From contig JAHJQE010000027.1 of assembly GCA_018819205.1 (NCBI GenBank), forward strand, positions 1 through 64,000: DNA of 64,000 bases, read 5' to 3'. Under the pieces are notes generated by a model that saw only the letters and a program-made list of their open reading frames with translations, did no database searches and was not told the origin of the DNA. The position numbers and the translations under genes are program-made. Position 1 is the first letter of the stretch; each line of letters starts with the position of its first letter. Shown here in pieces: positions 49,205 through 55,384 of the stretch. This DNA is from Gammaproteobacteria bacterium. GTDB lineage: Bacteria > Pseudomonadota > Gammaproteobacteria > Burkholderiales > Gallionellaceae.

Positions 49205-49630
49205 CTACTGGCCCAGTTTCACGCTGAGGACCCGCTCGACATAACCCTGGTCCCCCGGCGCCCCCCCGGCCGTGGCCGTCGAAGTGATGTCGTAGATCCA
49301 GATGGTGTTCGCACCTTCCACATGCGAGGCCGCTGCGCAATCCACTGTCACCGGGCTGAACGGTGCCAGCACACCGGCAACAGGAATTGCCGCGCCAACC
49401 CCGCAACCCGCCCATGCGACCGGTGAATTAGTCGGGCTTGCCGCCACATGGAAAGACGCCCATTCGATCCCGGCGCGTGCCGCCTGATAGGCTCGCGAAC
49501 CCATCAAGTCCATCGCTGCACTCTCGTGCTGGCTGGTGGAAAAGGTGACCATCGCCACGCCCAGGAAAGACAACACCACCAGCAGAAAGATGGCGCTGAC
49601 GATGCTGAAACCGCGTTGCAAGGCTCTCAT
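49205..49630 (-). CDS. mshP: MSHA biogenesis protein MshP
   Basis: The 141-aa protein has a class III-like N-terminus, MRALQRGFSIVSAIFLLVVLSFLGVAMVTFS, resembling PilX/MshP minor pilins that lack the usual glutamate at +5. The remainder holds HESAAMDLMGSRAYQAARAGIEWASF, typical of MshP and GspK-like proteins. It overlaps mshO by 4 bases. Confidence 0.88.
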   Translation of the reverse strand: MRALQRGFSIVSAIFLLVVLSFLGVAMVTFSTSQHESAAMDLMGSRAYQAARAGIEWASFHVAASPTNSPVAWAGCGVGAAIPVAGVLAPFSPVTVDCAAASHVEGANTIWIYDITSTATAGGAPGDQGYVERVLSVKLGQ

Positions 49631-50484
49631 GGTGCGTTGTCCACATGGATCTCGTTGTACAGGGTCACGCTCTCGCCACCGCGTGTCAATTTGAGGCGCA
49701 CCGACAGCAGGCCGAATCTTGCATAAACCGGAGCAAGGTTATAGTCCATGGTGCATTCTTCCACATTGTCGGCCAGGATCGCCGGCGTCCCGCCCGGCAC
49801 CACATTGAAGCCGTAATTCCAGTAGCGCCGCAACACGCCGGTGCCATTGCCGTTGGCATCCAAGCCCAGTGTCTCGCAGGCATAGGTAACGGCTTTTTGT
49901 GTCCCGTCGACCACATCGAAACGCTGCGTGGGCAGCCTGGCCGTGGTCTGGAATCCGACAGCATTGGTGATCACCACATTGGTCTGCACCCCTGCGCCAC
50001 CGGCATAGGCACGCAATACACCTGTTGCTGTTGTGTCATATGGCAGCGAGCCATCCGATTGCGTGCTGCCGACCACGATATAATCTCCCGCAGCAAAATT
50101 GACACCCGTACCGACGATATCGAAACTGCCATCCGGTCCACCGAAGGACAATACATCGCCGGGAAGTTCCGCACGATAACGCCCACCGTTCTTGGTCGGG
50201 ATGAACTCCACGCAGGGCGCAGTGCAGTTCGTCATGCGCACGCTGTTCGGCACGGCACTGCGCACGTCCCGTGCCATGCGGCGGAAGGCGGTGTCGGCGA
50301 TATCGGTCAGCTCGGCACGGCGGGCGCTGTCCACATAACCCTGCACCGGCGCCTTGATGAAGATTGCCACCATGCCGGCGATGATGCCGGTGATGACGAT
50401 CACGATGATCATCTCCACCAGGGTAAAGCCGCCCTGTCGCACTGAAGCCCGACCTGTGGTCATCTTTTGTAATCTGTTTTCCAT
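49627..50484 (-). CDS. mshO: MSHA minor prepilin MshO
   Basis: The 285-aa prepilin has the processing site RQGG before FTLVEMIIVIVITGIIAGMVAIF (around residue 20). The mature protein begins with the conserved helix VQGYVDSARRAELTDIADTAFRRMARDVR, characteristic of MshO. Its start shares one base with the mshD stop. It is a minor pilin that likely primes assembly together with MshC, MshD and MshP. Confidence 0.9.
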   Translation of the reverse strand: MENRLQKMTTGRASVRQGGFTLVEMIIVIVITGIIAGMVAIFIKAPVQGYVDSARRAELTDIADTAFRRMARDVRSAVPNSVRMTNCTAPCVEFIPTKNGGRYRAELPGDVLSFGGPDGSFDIVGTGVNFAAGDYIVVGSTQSDGSLPYDTTATGVLRAYAGGAGVQTNVVITNAVGFQTTARLPTQRFDVVDGTQKAVTYACETLGLDANGNGTGVLRRYWNYGFNVVPGGTPAILADNVEECTMDYNLAPVYARFGLLSVRLKLTRGGESVTLYNEIHVDNAP

Positions 50485-51137
50485 CAGTACGCCGTCCTGT
50501 AGCCGTCGATCGTGATGGCCGTACCTTGCGGGTCGGTGACCGTGACCGTGATGCGCACCGCATTGCCCGCCGCCACATCGTTCAGCGCTTCCGATGTCAG
50601 TGTCACCGTTGACGAATAGTTTTCCAGGCCGACGATGGCAGCCCCGGCCAGATCGGAGATACCCGCCATGTTGAAACCGTTATAGCAATCGACGATGTGA
50701 TAGTCGGTTGCACGATTGGCAGCGGTCACTGCGCTGGCAACCGGACACGCCGTGGTCACTCCATCGTTCTGGTCGATGAAATCCTGCAGTTCAACTTCTT
50801 CCAGCAACGACTCCGCCACCGCCAGCGCCTGCTTGTGCAAGAGCGGATCGGCACTGTGCGCGGTGGTCTGGTTCATCACCAGCAGGATGCCGGTAACGCC
50901 GATACTGACAATGACGATGAACATGATCAGCTCGATCAGGCTGATGCCGCGCTGCTTCACAGACAACTGGCTCGCAGGCATCTCACCTTTTTCAGTCCCC
51001 AGCAAGCCAAACAATTGCTGGATACGCGGCTCGGTACGTTTCAGTAGTTCCGGATTCTGCTCATACGCGGCCAGCAAGAAATCCCGACCGGCCTCGATCT
51101 CTTGCAGCAATTGGAGATTTTGTTCGGCAATATTCAT
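50484..51137 (-). CDS. mshD: MSHA minor prepilin MshD fused in frame to an upstream small protein
   Basis: The full frame is 217 aa. Residues 53-217 are a normal MshD: leader MPASQLSVKQRG, then ISLIELIMFIVIVSIGVTGILLVMNQTTAHSADPLLHKQALAVAESLLEEVELQDF. An internal ATG at 50981, preceded by AAGGTGAG, would start the 165-aa prepilin. Residues 1-52 (MNIAEQNLQLLQEIEAGRDF and on to LFGLLGTEKGE) are an amphipathic helical piece with no pilin character. Its ATG overlaps the nucleotidyltransferase stop (ATGA), so it looks like the downstream partner of that gene, joined to mshD without a stop. Confidence 0.85.
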   Translation of the reverse strand: MNIAEQNLQLLQEIEAGRDFLLAAYEQNPELLKRTEPRIQQLFGLLGTEKGEMPASQLSVKQRGISLIELIMFIVIVSIGVTGILLVMNQTTAHSADPLLHKQALAVAESLLEEVELQDFIDQNDGVTTACPVASAVTAANRATDYHIVDCYNGFNMAGISDLAGAAIVGLENYSSTVTLTSEALNDVAAGNAVRITVTVTDPQGTAITIDGYRTAY

Positions 51138-51622
51138 TGTTGCGACTGAATCTTTCTCAACTCTTCGATATCAAGCAAATCCTTGCTGCGGCCCGTGCCG
51201 GACTTCATTTCGATCAGGTGGGCTATGGACGCCACCGGCACTTCAATCTCCCCCACCTTCACCATCGATGCATCCTGACGCAATTGGGCAAACGGCACCA
51301 CTGGTTTCACCAGCACATCCAGCGTCAGCGCTCTGGCTTCACCGGTGCGCAGACTGAATGCCAGCATACCTTTTTCGCGATGCCATTGATCAATCAATTC
51401 GGGTCGGGCCAGCGTGTCCAGCGGTACAGGAATGCCCGGGCGTAGACCGGCGGATTTGGCGGCGGCAATGAATCGTTGCAGATTCGCCTCGTCCATCGCC
51501 AGCACCACATCGACATCCAAGGTTACCCGCTGATACCCTTGCAAGGCGACCGCCAACCCGCCCACCAACACAAAATCAACTTCCGATCTCGTCAGCAGTT
51601 TGAGCAAGTCGAACATCTTCAT
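51134..51622 (-). CDS. Nucleotidyltransferase-fold protein inserted in the MSHA operon
   Basis: It is 162 aa from the ATG at 51622; a longer frame to 51676 translates a repeat arm. The fold signature is FVLVGGLAVALQGYQRVTLDVDVVLA (GG and the D-V-D pair of the Pol-beta superfamily), then LDVLVKPVVPF and IASIAHLIEMK-like VASIAHLIEMKSGTGRSKDLLDIEEL. This resembles MNT/AbiEii-type nucleotidyltransferases found in toxin-antitoxin pairs. Its stop overlaps the start of the 52-residue piece fused to mshD. It has no known role in pili. Confidence 0.75.
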   Translation of the reverse strand: MKMFDLLKLLTRSEVDFVLVGGLAVALQGYQRVTLDVDVVLAMDEANLQRFIAAAKSAGLRPGIPVPLDTLARPELIDQWHREKGMLAFSLRTGEARALTLDVLVKPVVPFAQLRQDASMVKVGEIEVPVASIAHLIEMKSGTGRSKDLLDIEELRKIQSQQ

Positions 51623-51632
51623 GCCGAATATC

Positions 51633-51759
51633 CCGTCATTCCGGCGCAGGCCGGAATCCAGCCCATTAAATGACACTTGCGAAGCAAGACAAAACCATGG
51701 ACTTGTCCGCTTTGCGGTGATTTTGTATTGCTGGATTCCGGCCTGCGCCGGAATGACGG
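51633..51759. repeat. MITE-like element with 30-bp perfect inverted repeats
   Basis: Arms 51633-51662 and 51730-51759 are perfect reverse complements, built on CGTCATTCCGGCGCAGGCC, with 67 bases between. Repeats of this type are widely dispersed in proteobacteria. One arm ends 1 base from the mshC stop and the other 10 bases from the nucleotidyltransferase start. Confidence 0.85.
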
Positions 51760-51760
51760 C

Positions 51761-52174
51761 TTAGTGCACATAGCCCGTCTCGCCCTCGATGGTGATGATC
51801 GTGGTACCGACCGTGAATGAACCCGTTGCCGAGGTGCGCCTGCCCAGTGCATCGAACGTCACCGTCTGCGGCAAGGCTGGCGCGACAGCGACCGTATTCA
51901 CGATCACGCAATTCACATTCCCGCCTGCCAGCACAGTGCTGCAATCGGGATTTGCCGCTGCGGTCAGGTTCACATCCACAGAACGACGCTGCGCCACCGC
52001 AACCTTCTGGCCAAAACGCAATGCCGACGACACTTGATCAGCCGTAGCGCGCGCGCGAAAAGCGTCGTTATCCGCAAACCGTGGCAACGCAACCACCGCC
52101 AGGATGCCGACGATGATCATGATGGTGATCAGTTCGGTCAGCGTGAAGCCACATTGTCTATAGGTACGATGCAT
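51761..52174 (-). CDS. mshC: MSHA minor prepilin MshC
   Basis: The 137-aa prepilin starts at the ATG at 52174 with leader MHRTYRQCG before FTLTELITIMIIVGILAVVALPRF; the longer frame to 52261 is a read-through of a palindrome. MshC-like features are ADQVSSALRFGQKVAVAQRRSVDVNL and two cysteines (NPDCST, VNCVIV). There is no strong ribosome site, consistent with a low-level minor pilin after the terminator-like palindromes that follow mshA. Confidence 0.85.
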   Translation of the reverse strand: MHRTYRQCGFTLTELITIMIIVGILAVVALPRFADNDAFRARATADQVSSALRFGQKVAVAQRRSVDVNLTAAANPDCSTVLAGGNVNCVIVNTVAVAPALPQTVTFDALGRRTSATGSFTVGTTIITIEGETGYVH

Positions 52175-52207
52175 CTCGTGTGAAATATGGGCTCTAGAAC
52201 TACATAG

Positions 52208-52235
52208 AACAAAGGAGGCCATGGCCTCCTTTGTT
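52208..52235. terminator. Perfect 28-base palindrome between mshA and mshC
   Basis: The sequence AACAAAGGAGGCCA is followed directly by its exact complement. It can form a strong stem and probably attenuates transcription after the major pilin gene, lowering expression of the minor pilin genes. Confidence 0.7.
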
Positions 52236-52241
52236 GTTTGC

Positions 52242-52260
52242 TGCTTTTTTGCAAAAAGCA
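52242..52260. terminator. Second hairpin between mshA and mshC
   Basis: TGCTTTTT and AAAAAGCA pair around TGC, 6 bases from the perfect palindrome. Together they give tandem stem-loops after the pilin gene. A GGGGTCAG...CTGACC pair lies further upstream near 52264-52305. Confidence 0.55.
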
Positions 52261-52322
52261 AGGTCAGAATCGTCTCATCAAAATAATTGCGAAGCTGACC
52301 CCTTAGGTACTTAGATGGTGCC

Positions 52323-52709
52323 TTATGGAATTATGCCAACACAAGCAACCAAATCGCCGACAGCTGCAGTCGGTGTAGCACAACCATTGTCAGTGAACGT
52401 TGGTACTGTATAGTTGGTACCATTAATCTGAACTTGAACACCAGTTGCTACAGCCACTGCTGCCGGCTGTGTATCGATAGCAGCAGCCAGAACCGTCACA
52501 GATGGATTTCCAGGTGTGCCCGCAGCGGCATTTCTGGCGACCTCTATGCTACGAGCCGACCTAACTGCGCCACTCATCCCCGCCTTTGCAGCTACCAGCG
52601 CTTGACCCGACAAATCCAAAAATCTAGGCATCGCCGTCGCTGCCAGGATACCCAAAATCACGATCACCACGATCAGTTCGATCAGTGTAAAACCTTGTTG
52701 CTTTTTCAT
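52323..52709 (-). CDS. mshA: MSHA major pilin MshA-like
   Basis: The 128-aa prepilin has the short leader MKKQQG, then FTLIELIVVIVILGILAATAMPRFLDLSGQALVAAKAGMSGAVRSARSIEVAR, which is the MshA pattern. A disulfide loop closes the C-terminus (NGCATPTAAVGDLVACVGIIP). The ribosome site AAGGAGAG is the strongest in the locus, as expected for the main subunit. The promoter below and the hairpins after the gene set it apart from the minor pilin genes. An Ala/Thr-rich central loop could carry O-glycans. Confidence 0.9.
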   Translation of the reverse strand: MKKQQGFTLIELIVVIVILGILAATAMPRFLDLSGQALVAAKAGMSGAVRSARSIEVARNAAAGTPGNPSVTVLAAAIDTQPAAVAVATGVQVQINGTNYTVPTFTDNGCATPTAAVGDLVACVGIIP

Positions 52710-52809
52710 AGCTCTCTCCTTGGAAAATGGGGCCGCAGCCCCGTTGGTTCACCTACCCGCTGGTTCGCAATGCACGCCGCAACGCCAATGCCGTAACCAG
52801 CTTGGCGAA

Positions 52810-52838
52810 ATATAAACATAGAAACACCATGTTAGCAA
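52810..52838 (-). promoter_or_regulatory. Candidate sigma-70 promoter of mshA
   Basis: On the minus strand TTGCTA and TTATAT are separated by 17 bases, about 100 bases before the mshA start. The leader RNA would contain a GGGGC/GCCCC hairpin (52729-52742) just ahead of the ribosome site. No other signal is seen in the 191-base gap. Confidence 0.4.
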
Positions 52839-52900
52839 GCGACATTTACTTACAGGCGGGCTGTATCAAAGCTCCCAGACTGCCGAGCGTTGCTGCAAAC

Positions 52901-53518
52901 TTAACCGACCAGATACCACGACAGCAATGCTATCGTGTAAATCCCCCCCAGAATCAGGAATATACCTGTTTGCCTGGCATACAACCCCACAAAACGATTC
53001 AGGTTGTCGCGCTCAATTTCCGCCGGCTTCAAGGCCTTGCGCAAAGATATCCACCGATTGACCTCCTCCTCGCTGGCTTTCAGCAGACTGGGCCTGAACA
53101 ATATGAACAACGCAACGATGATCGCACTGAGTGAGCCCAGTAAAGCGCTCATCACCAGCGCATCCAGTAAACCTTCGATCAATTGCGGCGGATAAGCGAA
53201 GTGTTGGGACAGACCCTGAATGGCCATACCGCGATCCAGTGCCACGGTGAAGTAATACAGCACAAACAATGCCCCCAAAATCAACAGAGACCCGGTCAAT
53301 ATCCTATTCCGGTAAAACCATGAATCCAGCGTAATGTTGCGTTCCAACACCCGATCGATTCGCCGGGTGGAAACCCATCGGTCAAGTATGCCACTCAACC
53401 GCACAACACTTCCCGGCCTGAAGACCAGCAAGGCGCCGATTGCGATCCCCGCCAGACTGCCGATAGACAGCAGGATGAAACCGGATTGCATAAACCAGGA
53501 TTGAATAGTCGGATGCAT
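52901..53518 (-). CDS. Membrane protein of unknown function between mshB and mshA
   Basis: The 205-aa protein starts at the ATG at 53518 behind GGAG, 2 bases after the mshB stop. It has four membrane helices (SGFILLSIGSLAGIAIGALLVF, ILTGSLLILGALFVLYYFTVAL, ALVMSALLGSLSAIIVALFILF, TGIFLILGGIYTIALLSWYLV) and basic cytoplasmic loops. I do not recognise the family. Classical loci have mshF near this position, but I see no similarity that would justify the name. Confidence 0.65.
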   Translation of the reverse strand: MHPTIQSWFMQSGFILLSIGSLAGIAIGALLVFRPGSVVRLSGILDRWVSTRRIDRVLERNITLDSWFYRNRILTGSLLILGALFVLYYFTVALDRGMAIQGLSQHFAYPPQLIEGLLDALVMSALLGSLSAIIVALFILFRPSLLKASEEEVNRWISLRKALKPAEIERDNLNRFVGLYARQTGIFLILGGIYTIALLSWYLVG

Positions 53519-53520
53519 GA

Positions 53521-54147
53521 TCACTCCAGCCAATGATAAGGTTCAGTCGGCTCGAACAGGGCGCTGGCCAATTCCTTTTCCGATGGCCGCCCCACCGAGG
53601 GTTCATATCCCAGACGCACATGGAAACGAATCCACCTGTTGCCATCCTTGCCCGGGATGAAGTTGTCGCTCTGGTTCAACACGAAAATCAATTCGCGCGT
53701 CTTGAGATCGAACATCCAGTTGCCGGGTGCCACCGTGCGCGGCGTGGGATCATAATATTCCCCTTTGTAGTTTGTTGGCAATTTCTGCAACCAGGTAACA
53801 GGGTTATCTGTAGCAAGAATACTCAGCGTTTGTTCGTTGATCGCACCACGCGTCATCAACGCGCCATACCGCAACGTCAAGGCACTCTGAATCGCCCCTT
53901 CCACCTGCTGCATCGCAGCCTTTTCGGCTTGCTCCTGGTAGAGTGGGATGCGCACCATAAACAGCCCGGCCAGCACCACGATGATGATGATGATAACGAC
54001 GAACTCGATCAGGGTAAAACCTTTCGAGTGCTGAGTGCCGAGTACTGAGTGCTGAGTGCGGGGTGCCGGGGAACACGTGATACTCGCTGCCGCTCGGGGA
54101 CGGCATGTACTGCTCAGCACTCGGAACTCGGAACTCATTGCTTTCAT
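53521..54147 (-). CDS. mshB: MSHA prepilin MshB-like with repeat-expanded leader
   Basis: The 208-aa frame starts at the ATG at 54147, in an ATGA overlap with mshG. The processing site is SKG before FTLIEFVVIIIIIVVLAGLFMVRI. The leader is about 42 residues instead of 6-15, because a heptamer repeat element (54026-54138) lies inside the coding sequence: SSEFRVLSSTCRPRAAASIT is followed by RTQHSVLGTQHS. The mature part (LYQEQAEKAAMQQVEGAIQSALTLRYGAL, then WLQKLPTNYKGEYYD and GNWMFDLKTRELIFVLNQ) is MshB-like. Confidence 0.82.
   Translation of the reverse strand: MKAMSSEFRVLSSTCRPRAAASITCSPAPRTQHSVLGTQHSKGFTLIEFVVIIIIIVVLAGLFMVRIPLYQEQAEKAAMQQVEGAIQSALTLRYGALMTRGAINEQTLSILATDNPVTWLQKLPTNYKGEYYDPTPRTVAPGNWMFDLKTRELIFVLNQSDNFIPGKDGNRWIRFHVRLGYEPSVGRPSEKELASALFEPTEPYHWLE
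54026..54138. repeat. Heptamer repeat element inside the mshB leader
   Basis: The left block has five GAGTGCT-type heptamers (54026-54060) and the right block inverted copies (CAGCACT, CGGAACT twice; about 54113-54138), with a unique GC-rich centre. The frame stays open throughout. The second copy of the family is at 57651-57744. Confidence 0.8.
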
Positions 54148-55382
54148 TTATGCAGGGCCGCCTTGCCCAGATCCCACATCGGCAGGAAGATGCCGAGCGC
54201 CAGGATCAGCACAAGAATGCCCAACGCCACGATCATGATAGGCTCAATCTGCGCACTCAGGGTTTTGACCTCGTATTCGACGTCGCGCTCGTACATGCCG
54301 GCCACCTCGAACATGAGGCCATCCAGATCGCCCGTCTCTTCCCCCACTGCGATCATCTGTAACACCGTAGGATTGAACACGCCGGTTGCGTGTGCGGTAC
54401 GCAAGATGCTCTCGCCGCGCTCGACCCCGTCGCGCATCTGCTCGATCTTGCTGCGCATATATTCATTGTCCACCACCATGCCCACAGTATTGAGCCCCTG
54501 CACAATAGGGATGCCGCTCTTGAAGGACAAAGCCAGGCTGCGCGCAAAACGGGCCAGGGTACCTTTCAGGATGATCTTGCCGGCGATGGGCAACTTGAAC
54601 TTGTAGCGATCCCATTTGTAACGCCCATCCACGGTATTGATCCAGGCACGGAAGGCGGCGACCGCACCGATCAGCCCGGCCAGCAGCAACGGCCAGGAAT
54701 TCACCATGAAGTTGGAAAAGCCCATCAGCAGCTTGGTCATGAACGGCAATTCAGCATGGAAACCCGCGAACACCTTGGCGAAGGAAGGGATGACGAAGAT
54801 GTTGACGATGACGATGGCGATGGCCATGGCGATCACCACAAACATCGGGTAGCGCAAAGCGGACTTGATGCGCTCGCGCATGTCTTTCTCGAATTCGAGG
54901 TGTTCGTACAGTCGCATGAAGGTCTGGTCCAGCATGCCGGTCATCTCGCCGACCTGCACCATGCTCAGATAAAAAGGCGAGAAGATCTTCGGGTGGCGGC
55001 GCATCGCGGTGGATAGTTCGCGGCCGCTGTCCAGGCTCTCGCGCAGATCCTGCAGCATGGCGACGAAAGCCGGGTTCTGCGAAGATTCCTGCAGGCCGGC
55101 CAAGGCCCGCATGATGGGTACGCCGGATTTGAGCAAGGTATACATCTGGCGCGAGAACAGCATCAGTTCCAGCGGATCGATGGTCTGCTTCTGCGTCAAC
55201 CGCTGCCATAGTGACGGGCTCTCGTCCTTGCTGCGTGTATCGCGCGAGATTTTGATTTCGGTTGGCGTGATACCGGTATTCAGCAACTGGTCGGCGATGG
55301 CTCCACTATCCACCCCTTCCAGCGTACCCTGCACCAATTCCCCGCCGCGCGCGCTTCTGCCTTTATATGCAAAAACCGGCAC
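54144..55382 (-). CDS. mshG: MSHA inner-membrane platform protein MshG (GspF/PilC-like)
   Basis: The 412-aa protein starts MPVFAYKGRSARGGELVQGTLEG and has two GspF domains (about 70-195 and 275-400) with three membrane helices. DPLELMLFSRQMYTLLKSGVPIMRALAGLQESS and YLSMVQVGEMTGMLDQTFMRL are typical. The platform anchors the assembly ATPase. It is 2 bases after mshE and overlaps mshB. Confidence 0.94.
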   Translation of the reverse strand: MPVFAYKGRSARGGELVQGTLEGVDSGAIADQLLNTGITPTEIKISRDTRSKDESPSLWQRLTQKQTIDPLELMLFSRQMYTLLKSGVPIMRALAGLQESSQNPAFVAMLQDLRESLDSGRELSTAMRRHPKIFSPFYLSMVQVGEMTGMLDQTFMRLYEHLEFEKDMRERIKSALRYPMFVVIAMAIAIVIVNIFVIPSFAKVFAGFHAELPFMTKLLMGFSNFMVNSWPLLLAGLIGAVAAFRAWINTVDGRYKWDRYKFKLPIAGKIILKGTLARFARSLALSFKSGIPIVQGLNTVGMVVDNEYMRSKIEQMRDGVERGESILRTAHATGVFNPTVLQMIAVGEETGDLDGLMFEVAGMYERDVEYEVKTLSAQIEPIMIVALGILVLILALGIFLPMWDLGKAALHK

Positions 55383-55384
55383 GC

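Noticed and set aside
51623-51676. N-terminal extension of the nucleotidyltransferase
   Set aside because: It reads through one arm of the inverted repeat (GLDSGLRRNDG), a known artefact of this repeat type.
52745-52790. Possible sigma-54 promoter upstream of mshA (TTGGC...TGC)
   Set aside because: The distance between GG and GC is 11 instead of 10 bases, and an acceptable sigma-70 pair exists nearby.
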